DNA of 46,246 nt from Bacteroidota bacterium (GCA_030706605.1 JAUZOE010000033.1:1-46246); one strand, 5' to 3'; counted from the stretch's first letter, positions 33,729 through 43,435 are shown. Notes: generated by a model from the sequence alone, not told the origin. Program-made: numbers and translations.

Positions 33729-34097
33729 ATGAAATTGATCATTTCCATAATCCTGATAATACTTCTAAGTTTTTGTGCGTGTTTATATTTTCCCTGGTGG
33801 AGCATCGCAATTGTTGCGTTTATAGTTGCTGCCCTTATTCCGCAAAATCCTGGCATTTCCTTTATTGTCGGTTTTGTAGCACTCTTCCTCTTGTGGGGAG
33901 GTTTAAGTTTTTGGATCAACAGTAATAATGATGGCATATTGGCCAAACGGGTTTCTTTATTAATTTTTAAAAACGAAAGCCCATTATTATTAATATTTAT
34001 TACTGCGCTTATTGGCGCTTTAATAGGTGGCTTTGCGGCACTAACAGCTAGCTTTATCCGCCCGGTAAAAACAACAGAACCCAAACAATTATCATAA
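33729..34097 (+). CDS. Small integral membrane protein of unknown function
   Basis: A 122-residue protein with about four hydrophobic helices (residues 3-20, 24-40, 46-62, 85-110). The short loops and the P-W-W-S-I-A and F-I-V-G-F-V-A-L-F-L-L-W-G-G segments are typical of small Bacteroidota membrane proteins. No known family recognised. It is on the same strand 54 bp after the acylase gene and 68 bp before the DUF5686 gene, so it may be part of one transcript. Confidence 0.78.
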   Translation: MKLIISIILIILLSFCACLYFPWWSIAIVAFIVAALIPQNPGISFIVGFVALFLLWGGLSFWINSNNDGILAKRVSLLIFKNESPLLLIFITALIGALIGGFAALTASFIRPVKTTEPKQLS

Positions 34098-34164
34098 AAA
34101 TTACCGCAGATTTTATTCCAGGCTATTTCACACCGTACTAATTTTTTAGAAGTTATTTTCGCGT

Positions 34165-36720
34165 ATGCAAAAACTCATCTTGTTTATTTTTATTTTCCAG
34201 GTTTTTTCTGCTTCTGCACAAAAAATTGAAGGAACCGTAAAAGATGAGCAAGGAAATGTTTTGCCTTTTGCTTCTATTCTGGTAAAAGGAACTCATTTGG
34301 GTACTACATCCAATAACCATGGTGAATTCAGCATTACTCTTGCACCCGGAAAGTATGTTATAGAATGCCGTTATGTTGGCTATATGTCACAGGAAAAACA
34401 GATTAATTTAAGTTTTGTAGATGAAACCATCCATTTTGTTTTAGCGCAGCAAAAACTTACACTGAAAGAAGTGGTGATTAAAGAAGGAGGGGAAGACCCT
34501 GCCTATGAAATTATCAGGCAGGCAATAAAGAAACGACCTTTTTACGAAAAACAGGTAAAGGCATTTGAAGCCAAAATTTACATAAAAGGAATCATTAAAT
34601 TAAATAATTTGCCAGACCAGTTTATGGGCAAAAAAATTCCGGAAGAAGACAGGAACCAAATGGGACTAGACTCTTCTGGTAAAGGAATTATTTATTTATC
34701 GGAATCAGAAACCAAAGTTTCGGCACAGGAGCCCAACAAATTTAAACTGGAAATACTTTCCAGCCGCGTCAGTGGAAGCAATGGCTTTGGATTCGACTTT
34801 CCGGCATTCATCAGCTTTTATAAAAACAATGTGAATGTATTTGCTTCAAAACTAAATCCACGCGGCTTCGTGTCGCCTATTGCCGATGGTGCTTTAAATT
34901 TTTATAAATATAAATTTCTCGGCAGTTTTTTTGAAGACGGAATTATGGTGAATACCATAAAAGTAATTCCACGGCACAATTACGAACCTTTATTCTCAGG
35001 CATTATCAATATCACTGAAAACGACTGGCGCATTTACAGTTGTGATCTGTTGCTCACCAAAACCTCTCAATTAGAAATTTTAGATTCTTTGCAGATCAAA
35101 CAAATTCATGTACCGGTAACTGATGATATATGGCGGATTAAAAGCCAGGTTTTGCATTTTACTTTCAACCAGTTTAAATTGAATGCTGCGGGCAATTTTG
35201 TAAACGTGTATTCAGATTATAACATGGATCCTCATTTTCCGAAAAATTATTTTAACCGGGTAGTCATCAAATACGACACGGCGGTCAATAAAAAACCTCA
35301 TGCATATTGGGATTCTATCAGACCCGTACCATTAGAGCCTGAGGAAATAAAAGATTACAAAACCAAGGATAGCGCCTTTGCAGTGCGAAAAGATTCCACT
35401 TCACAAAATATTGATTCGCTCAGGAAAAAGCAAGGTCCTTTAAAAATTTCACAGGTATTATGGTCCGGTGTCAACCGAACGCATTCCAGCAAAACAAATA
35501 CCTACCAGGTAAATTTTGATCCTTTACTCAAAACACTTCAATATAATACCGTAGAAGGTTTGGCTATCAATCCTTCTTTGACTGTTTCTAAACGAATATC
35601 CAAATTGAATACTAAAGTCACCTTCATCGCTGATGCACGATATGGATTTAGCAATCGTCATTTTAATCCCTGGGCAGGCTTTGTTTTTAATAATAAAGGA
35701 GACGCATTGGATCCTGATCAAAAATTTAAAAGACAATCATTTTTTATCGCAGGCGGAAAACGGGTAAGCCAGTTTTTTAAAGAAAGTGATCTGGATGGTT
35801 TAACCAATTCCATCGCGACCTTATTATATGGGCAAAATGATATGAAATTATACGAAAATTATTTTGCCAAAACCGGGTTTACGAAGCGTTGGGAAAGTGG
35901 CGCCCGATTTAAAATAGAAGGCGAATATGAAGACAGGTTGCCTATCAATAATTCCACCGATTTTATCCTGAATAAAAAATGGCTGTATCGCTTTACACCG
36001 AATTATCCTGTCGAGATTTTATCTTCACAGTTTTCGAGATACCAGGCGGTGGTTTTGCACACATCGTTTAGTATCAAACCAGGCCAGCGTTACATTCAAT
36101 TTCCAAAATCAAAAGTTGCCATAGGTTCTAAATTCCCAACATTCACTTTAAATTACAGCAAAGGATTTAAAAACATTTTTGGCAGCGATGTTGATTTTGA
36201 CAAATGGTCTTTTAATGTGGCCGACAATATGAATTTAAAACTGGCAGGTTTGGTAAAATACAGTTTAACACTTGGCGGATTTCTAAACAGTAAATCTGTT
36301 TTTATCCAGGACTATCAACATTTTTATGGCAACACTTCTCATGTGGCTAAAGAATATGTGCATTCATTTCAAAATGTATCTTATTATGGTTTTAGCAATA
36401 TATCCTCCTTCTATGCAGAACTTCACCTGGAACATCATTCGAATGGATTACTGACTAATAAAATTCCGGTTTTTAAAAAGCTGAACTGGAACCTCGTAGA
36501 AGGAACCAATGCGATTTACATCAATCCTGATACAAAATATGCAGAAGTCTTTGTGGGCCTGGAAAATATATTTAAAATTTTTAGAGTCGATTGTGTAGCA
36601 GGGTTTCAAAACGGGTTTAAGCCTGTGTATACTTACCGAATTGGATTTGGCGGCCTGCTTGGAGATGTAATGAATATTCAACGATCCAAAAAGACCAACA
36701 AGGTAATTGATAAATGGTAG
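34165..36720 (+). CDS. DUF5686 outer-membrane protein with carboxypeptidase-like regulatory domain
   Basis: An 851-residue protein with a signal peptide (1-18, ending SASAQ), a CarboxypepD_reg-like beta-sandwich at about 19-105 (IEGTVKDEQGNVLPFASILVKGT, ...GEFSI...Y.I...YVGY), and a long beta-rich DUF5686 region that probably forms an outer-membrane barrel. The function of this Bacteroidota family is unproven; some members resemble TonB-linked or assembly proteins but lack a plug domain, and none is seen here. The C-terminus ends in basic residues rather than a Phe. Confidence 0.85.
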   Translation: MQKLILFIFIFQVFSASAQKIEGTVKDEQGNVLPFASILVKGTHLGTTSNNHGEFSITLAPGKYVIECRYVGYMSQEKQINLSFVDETIHFVLAQQKLTLKEVVIKEGGEDPAYEIIRQAIKKRPFYEKQVKAFEAKIYIKGIIKLNNLPDQFMGKKIPEEDRNQMGLDSSGKGIIYLSESETKVSAQEPNKFKLEILSSRVSGSNGFGFDFPAFISFYKNNVNVFASKLNPRGFVSPIADGALNFYKYKFLGSFFEDGIMVNTIKVIPRHNYEPLFSGIINITENDWRIYSCDLLLTKTSQLEILDSLQIKQIHVPVTDDIWRIKSQVLHFTFNQFKLNAAGNFVNVYSDYNMDPHFPKNYFNRVVIKYDTAVNKKPHAYWDSIRPVPLEPEEIKDYKTKDSAFAVRKDSTSQNIDSLRKKQGPLKISQVLWSGVNRTHSSKTNTYQVNFDPLLKTLQYNTVEGLAINPSLTVSKRISKLNTKVTFIADARYGFSNRHFNPWAGFVFNNKGDALDPDQKFKRQSFFIAGGKRVSQFFKESDLDGLTNSIATLLYGQNDMKLYENYFAKTGFTKRWESGARFKIEGEYEDRLPINNSTDFILNKKWLYRFTPNYPVEILSSQFSRYQAVVLHTSFSIKPGQRYIQFPKSKVAIGSKFPTFTLNYSKGFKNIFGSDVDFDKWSFNVADNMNLKLAGLVKYSLTLGGFLNSKSVFIQDYQHFYGNTSHVAKEYVHSFQNVSYYGFSNISSFYAELHLEHHSNGLLTNKIPVFKKLNWNLVEGTNAIYINPDTKYAEVFVGLENIFKIFRVDCVAGFQNGFKPVYTYRIGFGGLLGDVMNIQRSKKTNKVIDKW

Positions 36721-36864
36721 TGAAGATCGAAGCACATTTCATCTTTTCCAGCTATTTAAAAAAATACTTATTTAGTAGACTTAAAACAAGTCTGGGTGAT
36801 ATACAATCATCTTCAAAGAAATAACTAACTTCGATCGCTAAAAATCTATTAAAGCATTTTGATC

Positions 36865-37818
36865 ATGTTGAACAGACGTAAACTTTTTAAAATATCTGGT
36901 GCAGCCGCTGCCCTGGCCATGCTTCCCAGGGTAGTTACAGCCAGTACCCCATCACCCAAAGAAGGTCCTTTCCGCTTTTGTCTAAATACAAGTACAATCA
37001 GGGGACAAAACCTGGGCCTTCTTCAATCTATTGATACAGCTTCTAAAGCCGGGTATGATGGTGTAGAACTCTGGGTGAAGGATGTCAGAGACTATATGAA
37101 AGAAGGTAATTCGCTCTCAACCCTGGCAAAACATATTTCGACCAGGAATCTTAGAGTGGAAGATGCTATAAGTTTTACTCAATGGATGGTAGATGATGAT
37201 GTAAAGCGGAAAGCAGCATTGATAGAACTGGAAGAAGAAATGAAAATAATGTCTGCCCTCGGTTGCCATCGTATAGCGGCACCCCCTGCCGGAGTGGAAA
37301 AAGATAAACCCCTAGATTTCCAAAAAGATGGTGCCAGGTATCATGAAATATTATCACTTGGCAGAAAATACAATGTAATGCCTATGCTGGAGTTCTGGGG
37401 CGCTTCGGGCACCTTGTACAACTTTGGCCAGGCCCTTGCTATTGCTGCAATGGCAAATGACCCAGACGCCCGCATATTACCAGATGTATATCACATGTTC
37501 AGAGGAGGTTCCGGATTTGAAGGATTAAAACTGGTAAACGGTAGGGTAATTGATATCATTCATATGAATGATTATCCGGGCACTATACCTGCCAATGAAC
37601 AAACAGACAGTGACCGGGTATATCCAGGCGATGGCGTTGCTCCACTAAAACAAGTATTGCATGACCTGCAGGCTATGGGAGGCACTAAAGTACTTTCGCT
37701 GGAACTCTTTAATAAAAATTACTGGGCCCAGGATGCTTTACTGGTTGCCAGCACAGGTTTGCAAAAAATGAAATCCTTGGTGAATGAAGTTTTAAAAGAA
37801 AAAACTGCAAAGTCTTAA
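36865..37818 (+). CDS. Tat-exported sugar isomerase/epimerase-like TIM-barrel protein
   Basis: A 317-residue protein, start set at ATG 36865. It opens with a twin-arginine signal, N-R-R-K-L-F-K-I-S followed by an alanine-rich hydrophobic stretch, so it is probably exported folded. The rest is an AP endonuclease family 2/xylose isomerase-like barrel: the metal ligands are likely the Glu in M-L-E-F-W-G, Asp in L-P-D-V-Y-H-M, His in H-M-N-D-Y-P-G and Glu in L-S-L-E-L-F. Similar proteins act as hydroxypyruvate or sugar epimerases. The substrate is not known; a role in sugar catabolism fits the nearby glycosidase gene. Confidence 0.85.
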   Translation: MLNRRKLFKISGAAAALAMLPRVVTASTPSPKEGPFRFCLNTSTIRGQNLGLLQSIDTASKAGYDGVELWVKDVRDYMKEGNSLSTLAKHISTRNLRVEDAISFTQWMVDDDVKRKAALIELEEEMKIMSALGCHRIAAPPAGVEKDKPLDFQKDGARYHEILSLGRKYNVMPMLEFWGASGTLYNFGQALAIAAMANDPDARILPDVYHMFRGGSGFEGLKLVNGRVIDIIHMNDYPGTIPANEQTDSDRVYPGDGVAPLKQVLHDLQAMGGTKVLSLELFNKNYWAQDALLVASTGLQKMKSLVNEVLKEKTAKS

Positions 37819-37821
37819 TTG

Positions 37822-38697
37822 CTAACCGGCAGTTTGTTTTTTATAAGATTTTTTTAGATACAAACTCACATTTCGTTCTTCATCATAGTTGTATTCAAAA
37901 TTTAATCTGTTCGCAACATCGTTTGCAAACTGACTAAATAAAGCAGTCATAATAAATAACGCATTCCAGTTATGTTCGATTTTCTGATCGGAATATGTTG
38001 ACAGAATTTTATGATACTGTTTTTTTGATAGATACTGATTCATGAACCTGCCCGACTTTCCAAAGGAAACAGAAAAATTTGTTTTAGTTCCTATATACCA
38101 TTCGATCATCTTCATAAACTTAGGTCTCACAACAGTCTCAAGCATTTCTTTAGAGTAAGTAATTTCACTTCTCAAAAGTCCTTTTGAAACGTAAGTACAT
38201 ATCCACCAAAATTCATTACAGGTATCTAAAAATTCCTTTTCGGTAGGTACTTTGATTAAATAGTCAAAGTCGGTGGCTTTACCTATGTTCGGGAAAGCAT
38301 TATCCTTATCAAGCCATACTAATGTTAAGCTGTCGAAATGAAAACCTGGTTTAATTTTATCTTCAGGAAACAATGTCAGATCAATTCTATTGCCGTCTTT
38401 AAAAAGCATTAAATAATGGAAGCCGAAAGTTTCATGTTGATTACCATTCTCTGTTTCGTTATAGCCCATCTCATCAGGTAATTGCCAAATTATTTTGTCA
38501 CCAAAAATATTTGTCCAGCTATGATCCGAAGTAAAGCTTTCAAGCTCTTTTACAATATAAAAAATGTCAAAATCCTGCAACTGATCAGGTTTTACCTTGT
38601 TGTTAGCCCTTGACCCATTTAAAAAAACAGCACGAACTCTATCATCTGAATTTGCTTTGTCAATTATTATTTTTTTTATTTGTTTGCTGCTTCTCAT
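37822..38697 (-). CDS. Aminoglycoside 6-adenylyltransferase-like nucleotidyltransferase
   Basis: A 291-residue ANT(6)-type enzyme. The nucleotidyltransferase motif G-S-R-A-N (28-32) with D42 and D44 in L-Q-D-F-D-I-F, and a further acidic residue in R-I-D-L-T-L-F, are the expected metal ligands. Characterised relatives adenylate streptomycin. The gene lies between chromosomal metabolic genes without an integrase or resistance cassette, so it is probably intrinsic; whether it confers resistance is unknown. It ends four bases from the convergent isomerase gene end. Confidence 0.88.
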   Translation of the reverse strand: MRSSKQIKKIIIDKANSDDRVRAVFLNGSRANNKVKPDQLQDFDIFYIVKELESFTSDHSWTNIFGDKIIWQLPDEMGYNETENGNQHETFGFHYLMLFKDGNRIDLTLFPEDKIKPGFHFDSLTLVWLDKDNAFPNIGKATDFDYLIKVPTEKEFLDTCNEFWWICTYVSKGLLRSEITYSKEMLETVVRPKFMKMIEWYIGTKTNFSVSFGKSGRFMNQYLSKKQYHKILSTYSDQKIEHNWNALFIMTALFSQFANDVANRLNFEYNYDEERNVSLYLKKSYKKQTAG

Positions 38698-38749
38698 TTT
38701 GAGCTAATCCTTATTAAAACTTCAGATTCAATATTGATACTTCGCTGGC

Positions 38750-40969
38750 TTAGTTTGGAAAATCTTCCTTTTTAGTTCCCCATGTGGCAGAAGGTTTATC
38801 CCCCATGTAAAGCACTAATTCTCCCCCTCTCATAATGTCAGCATGTTTGATAAACGATTTAGTATAAGGGTGCCCGTTGAGGGTCGCTTTTTGTACATAG
38901 ATACTTTTTTTGCTCAATCCGTTTGCCTTTACAATAAAATGCTTCCCGTTAAAAAGCGAAAGTTCTGTTTTGTTGGCCAGTGGAGTTCCAATCACATATT
39001 CACCATTTGCAGGGTTCACCGGGTAAAACCCAATAGCACTAAATATATACCATGCACTCGTCTGTCCACAATCATCATTTCCACACAAGCCCTTTGGATC
39101 GTTACGATAAAATGCACATATTTGCTTTACTCTTTCAGCCGTTTTCCACGGCATCCCCACGTAATTATAGAGATAGGAAATATGGTGACAAGGCTCGTTA
39201 CCATGCCACATTAACCCAATATAACCATCATACTTGAAGATGGATTGGCTGTCGGGTGGTGTAAGTGTATACAAAGAATCCAGCTTTTGCGCAAACCTTT
39301 CTTTGGTTCCAAACATGTGTATTAGTCCATATACATCCTGCGGAACATACCACGTGTATTGCCAGGAATTCCCTTCAGCAAATGCTCTTGTTTTACCAAA
39401 CCTTTCTTCATAAGGATCAAACGGGGTAATCCATTTACAACTGGCATCTTTGGGTCTTATGAATAAAATAGCAGGATCAAAAAGGTTTTTCCAGTTACCA
39501 CTCCGTTTCATAAAAATTTTGTACTCATTCTCTTTTCCCAGCATCCGGGCCACCTGGGCAATGCACCAGTCATCATAAGCGTATTCCAAAGTAGAAGTCA
39601 CACTTCCATCATCTTTTTCGAATGGAACGTACCCTAGCTTCCTGTACCAATCTGTCCCCCGGATATTTTGATTGGCACTCGCTTTCATAGCTTTAAATGC
39701 TTCTTCATAATCGAACCCTTTGAAGCCTTTCAAAATAGCATCTGCTATAATGGCTACTGCATGATAACCTTTCATATCATTTGTTTCAGTAAAATACAAA
39801 TCCCATACCGGTAAAAGTCCATATTGATGGTAAAAAGTAAGGAAGGAATTAATAATATCGGGAACGCGCTCCGCTTGTGTTATGGTGAATAAAGGATTCG
39901 CTGCCCGATAGGTATCCCAAAGTGAATTAATAGTATATATATTTTTACCTTCACTGATTGTTTGTTTATTGATGCCCCTGTATTTTCCTAACGCATCATC
40001 TATACGAACTGGAGCAAGATAAGTATGGTAAAGTGCTGTGTAAAAAACCGTCTTAAAATTTTTATCCTCTGAGATAATTTTAATCTTCTCAAGTTCTCTT
40101 TCCCATATATCCTCAGCATTATGTTTTACAGCATTAAAATTCCAGCCTTTAATTTCCTTTAGTCCGGCCAAAGCACCCTCCACGTTAGCAGTGCTCAAGG
40201 CAACTTTGAGCAACACCTGTTCGCCTTTCTTTGTTGAAAAAACAAGGCAGGCCTTCACATCCCGTCCCATGGCTTCATTTCCTAAGTTCACTAAACTGCT
40301 ATCTCTGAAAAGTACAAAATCACTAACAGGCTTACTTATTTGGGCCGCAAAGTAAATGTGCCGATCCTTCGAAAATGACGATTTAGAAATTCTGTATCCC
40401 ACAAAGGTAGTGGCGTTTATTTTTTTAAAATAACAGTCAGTTGCAACGTCATCACCTGCACCATAGGCTAAGTCAAACCGAATAATAGATTTTTTGCTTT
40501 CAGGGAAGGTGTACCGATGAAAACCACACCTTTGAGTAGTTGTCAACTCTGCCTTAATGCCAAAGCTTTTCAACATTACTGAATAGTAGCCGGGGCTGGC
40601 ACTTTCTTCATTGTGAGAAATATCGCTCCGGATATCACTAACCGAAGGATTTTTGCCGACCATAGGTAAAACAGAAATATCTCCTAACGCGGGACGACCA
40701 GTACCACTTAGGTGAGTATGGCTAAATCCTTTTATCATGTTTTTAGTGTAGGAGTACCCAGAACAATATCCTTCATCCTTGTCTTTTTCTGTCAATCCAT
40801 TATCAGGGCTAAGTTGCTCCATGCCAAACGGGAGAGTTGCTCCGGGATAAACGTGTCCTTCAAAAATAGTCCCGATAAAAGGATCCACATACCGGGTTAA
40901 ATGTAGCTGACCAATACAATTAGCTAAAATAAAAATTGCAGATATGAAAAATATGATTTTTTTTGACAT
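38750..40969 (-). CDS. Glycoside hydrolase family 92 (alpha-mannosidase type)
   Basis: A 739-residue exported enzyme with a signal peptide (1-20, ending C-I-G-Q). Family 92 signatures: YVDPFIGT, GHVYPGATLPFGM.QLSPD, G-F-S-H-T-H-L-S-G-T-G, L-W-D-T-Y-R-A near 340, E-G-N-S-W-Q-Y-T-W (catalytic Glu), W-H-G-N-E-P-C-H-H, and G-N-D-D-C-G-Q-T-S-A-W (calcium and catalytic region). Length matches the family. It removes terminal alpha-mannose from glycans, in calcium-dependent fashion. No SusC/D pair adjoins it. It is monocistronic, 52 bp upstream of the nucleotidyltransferase gene. Confidence 0.96.
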   Translation of the reverse strand: MSKKIIFFISAIFILANCIGQLHLTRYVDPFIGTIFEGHVYPGATLPFGMEQLSPDNGLTEKDKDEGYCSGYSYTKNMIKGFSHTHLSGTGRPALGDISVLPMVGKNPSVSDIRSDISHNEESASPGYYSVMLKSFGIKAELTTTQRCGFHRYTFPESKKSIIRFDLAYGAGDDVATDCYFKKINATTFVGYRISKSSFSKDRHIYFAAQISKPVSDFVLFRDSSLVNLGNEAMGRDVKACLVFSTKKGEQVLLKVALSTANVEGALAGLKEIKGWNFNAVKHNAEDIWERELEKIKIISEDKNFKTVFYTALYHTYLAPVRIDDALGKYRGINKQTISEGKNIYTINSLWDTYRAANPLFTITQAERVPDIINSFLTFYHQYGLLPVWDLYFTETNDMKGYHAVAIIADAILKGFKGFDYEEAFKAMKASANQNIRGTDWYRKLGYVPFEKDDGSVTSTLEYAYDDWCIAQVARMLGKENEYKIFMKRSGNWKNLFDPAILFIRPKDASCKWITPFDPYEERFGKTRAFAEGNSWQYTWYVPQDVYGLIHMFGTKERFAQKLDSLYTLTPPDSQSIFKYDGYIGLMWHGNEPCHHISYLYNYVGMPWKTAERVKQICAFYRNDPKGLCGNDDCGQTSAWYIFSAIGFYPVNPANGEYVIGTPLANKTELSLFNGKHFIVKANGLSKKSIYVQKATLNGHPYTKSFIKHADIMRGGELVLYMGDKPSATWGTKKEDFPN

Positions 40970-41261
40970 AACATTATTGCTTATACTTAAATATTCAAAT
41001 AATTTTTTTAATAGTAATTAAACATCATTGGGACAATGAAAAACCTTCATCCAATCGTAACTCATTTATTTCTTTCTTTTGTAAGCTAATAAAATATAGT
41101 AGTAATAAAATCAGCTTGCAATTATAGTTTGTCTACCAACTTCAGGCAATATTTAAATATACAAATATAATTCAGGAGTGATCTTAAACAGGAAAAAATA
41201 CTCGAAGGGTCAATTTTTCAAGGTAAAGTTATTATTGTTTGAAATTGAAAATGCCCGACAT
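40970..41261. other. Intergenic region holding the decayed 3' part of the relic below
   Basis: Between the GH92 promoter side and the relic at 41262-41432, this stretch has no ORF. The first 70 bases left of 41262 still translate, in a shifted frame, to a recognisable continuation (YKLDVGHFQFQ), after which no coding signal remains. Confidence 0.5.
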
Positions 41262-41432
41262 CTAGCTTATAGGGCTTTCAGTAACATCCGGAGGATCAGT
41301 TGCTAATTCTCTGATTTGCGTTTTGGATGTAGGATGAAAAAGATTGCAGTTTTGCCGGGAAGAATCCGGTGGTGACTGGGCATAGATCGAAGCTGTAAAT
41401 ACAAATAAAACAATAATACTAACCCATTTCAT
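41262..41432 (-). pseudogene. Frameshifted relic of an outer-membrane transporter-like protein
   Basis: A 56-codon frame starts 8 bp after the Nramp gene stop: signal peptide MKWVSIIVLFVFTASIYAQS, then LFHPTSKTQIRELATDPPDVTES, and stops at TAG 41262. One missing base at about 41270 shifts the frame; read in the other frame the sequence goes on as S-P-Y-K-L-D-V-G-H-F-Q-F-Q-T. That matches the 'LFNPTP...RE..TDRPD.TESPYTVDAGHFQ.E' start of a Bacteroidota outer-membrane protein family annotated as transporter. The remainder is gone. Too short for the usual ORF finders, it was found by reading the sequence downstream of the Nramp gene. Confidence 0.75.
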
Positions 41433-41440
41433 AGAAATCC

Positions 41441-43312
41441 TTAATTAATCACCAATACAGGAATTTTTATTTTATGCCTTACAGCATCAACAGTACTTCC
41501 AAATGCCAGGTCTTTAAAGCCTTTGTGGCCGTGTGCGCCTAATACCAGTAAATCAATATTCTGCTGTAATATAATTTTTGACATCTCAGACGCCGGGTTT
41601 CCAAAACCTATCTCGATTTTGGATTCATACCCTAATTCTTTAAGTTTTTCCTTGTATTGCACCAGGTTACTTTTGTCCAGAAGTGTTTCATGATCTAAAG
41701 CATTTTTTCCAAAATAACGGGCAGCCGCACTTTCTACTACATGAATAAAAGTATAAGTAGCCTGCTTTCCACCTATCATTATAGCATTTTGAATAATCCT
41801 TTCATCTTTACCTGAAAAATCTATCGCTATACCAATATGTTTGTAGTTAATGTTAACGTCGCCTGTAATGATTTCGGCATGACCATGTGGTAATTGTTTC
41901 TTGGCTCTTGCCCCTTTATATAAAAAGGGATGAATAAAAACATAGCCGAGCAAGGCGAGGCAGGCAACTGCAACAGGAATTACAATGATGTAAACAAGTA
42001 GTTTATTACCTCCGGCAGCTTTAATCCAGTCGTAAATTTGCTGAATCACCAATTGAATATTTAAGTAAACAATGATGGCTGCACTTATCCATGCCAACAC
42101 TTTCACCCATATTTTAATAGTAAATTCTTTCATCAATTTTTTATCTGAATTAAAATGGATCAGCGGGATTACTGCAAAACCTAACTGCAGACTTAATACT
42201 ACCTGGCTTAGCACCAGGAGTTTTCCCAGTGCTTCTGATCCAAAATAAAGAATAGTAAACAACGCAGGGATAATAGCGAGCGACCTGGTAATTAATCTTC
42301 TGAGCCACGGCTGAATCCTGATATTTAAATGCCCTTCCATTACAATCTGCCCTGCCAAGGTACCTGTGATGGTAGAACTTTGCCCCGAAGCAATTAAAGC
42401 AATAGCAAAAAAAGCAGGCGCTGCTTTGCCAAACAACTTTTCCAGTAATACAGAAGCATCCTGAATTTCTGCCACATTAAAATATCCATTTACATAAAAT
42501 GCCGCAGCAGCTAAAATTAAAATAGCGGCATTTACAAAAAATGCAAGATTCAAGGCAATCGTCGTATCAAGGAAATTGAATTTAATAGCCTTTTTCATTC
42601 CTTCAGAAGTACGGTCAAATTTCCGGGTTTGCACTAATGAGGAATGTAAATACAAATTATGCGGCATCACCGTAGCGCCAATAATACCAATGGCAATATA
42701 TAATGCATCTCCATTTAATTTTGAAGGAACAAATCCCTTAACAACGTTTCCATAAACGGGAGCAACAATGAACATCTCTACTAAAAAAGAAAGACCAATA
42801 ATTGCCACCAGTGTAATAATAAAAGCTTCCAATACCCGCATTCCCTTATTGAGTAAAAGAAGTAACAATAAAGTGTCTAAAGCCGTTAAACAAATCCCCC
42901 AGACCAATGGCAGGCCAAATAACAAATTAAGACCAATGGCCATTCCTACAATCTCTGCGAGGTCACATGCAGCAATGGCTATCTCTGCAAGAATGTATAA
43001 AGGAATATTGGCCCACCGGGGATAAGCGTTTTTCGAAGCCTGGGCAAGGTCTAACCCTCTTACAATACCCAACCGGGCACTAAGAGTTTGCAGAAGCACC
43101 GCGATGAGATTAGACATTAGCAGTACCCATATTAAATTATATCCAAAAGCTGAACCACCTGCAATATCTGTAGCCCAGTTGCCCGGATCCATATAACCAA
43201 CACTTATTAAATAAGCTGGCCCCAGAAAAGCCATCATCTGCCTCCAGCCTTTTTTCTCTGTTATCACAGAAGAATGAACCTCATTCAATGAATTTGAAAC
43301 TGTATTTTTCAT
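41441..43312 (-). CDS. mntH: Nramp divalent metal transporter with fused universal stress domain
   Basis: A 623-residue fusion. The first ~450 residues are an Nramp transporter with 11-12 membrane segments: the metal site D-P-G-N-W-A-T-D in segment 1 and M-P-H-N in segment 6, so Mn2+/Fe2+ import by proton symport is expected. Residues from about 490 (HIGIAIDFSGKDERII) form a cytosolic UspA domain that ends with the ATP-binding G-A-H-G plus nine residues plus G-S-T. The single gene lies 8 bp before a relic of an outer-membrane protein. A palindromic operator sits in its promoter. Confidence 0.94.
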   Translation of the reverse strand: MKNTVSNSLNEVHSSVITEKKGWRQMMAFLGPAYLISVGYMDPGNWATDIAGGSAFGYNLIWVLLMSNLIAVLLQTLSARLGIVRGLDLAQASKNAYPRWANIPLYILAEIAIAACDLAEIVGMAIGLNLLFGLPLVWGICLTALDTLLLLLLLNKGMRVLEAFIITLVAIIGLSFLVEMFIVAPVYGNVVKGFVPSKLNGDALYIAIGIIGATVMPHNLYLHSSLVQTRKFDRTSEGMKKAIKFNFLDTTIALNLAFFVNAAILILAAAAFYVNGYFNVAEIQDASVLLEKLFGKAAPAFFAIALIASGQSSTITGTLAGQIVMEGHLNIRIQPWLRRLITRSLAIIPALFTILYFGSEALGKLLVLSQVVLSLQLGFAVIPLIHFNSDKKLMKEFTIKIWVKVLAWISAAIIVYLNIQLVIQQIYDWIKAAGGNKLLVYIIVIPVAVACLALLGYVFIHPFLYKGARAKKQLPHGHAEIITGDVNINYKHIGIAIDFSGKDERIIQNAIMIGGKQATYTFIHVVESAAARYFGKNALDHETLLDKSNLVQYKEKLKELGYESKIEIGFGNPASEMSKIILQQNIDLLVLGAHGHKGFKDLAFGSTVDAVRHKIKIPVLVIN

Positions 43313-43404
43313 TTTGGGAATTAATAATCCTATTTAAAATATTTTATTGGTTGAGCCAACATATCTATATTAGCTTCTTTTGAATCCACGAATATATTTT
43401 TGAC

Positions 43405-43435
43405 CAAAAGTATAAAGTTAGATTAATCTAACAAA
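43405..43435 (-). promoter_or_regulatory. Promoter of the Nramp gene
   Basis: On the minus strand TTTG (43435-43432), 19 nt spacer and TACTTTTG (43412-43405) form a perfect consensus. The start would lie near 43398, giving an 86-nt 5' UTR before ATG 43312. Confidence 0.8.
43417..43432. promoter_or_regulatory. Perfect 16-bp palindromic operator, probable MntR/DtxR-type site
   Basis: GTTAGATTAATCTAAC is a perfect inverted repeat lying inside the spacer between the -33 and -7 boxes. Its form resembles DtxR/MntR-family operators (TTAGGTTAnCCTAA-like). A bound repressor would block RNA polymerase, so metal-dependent repression of the transporter is likely. No mntR gene is in the window. Confidence 0.78.
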
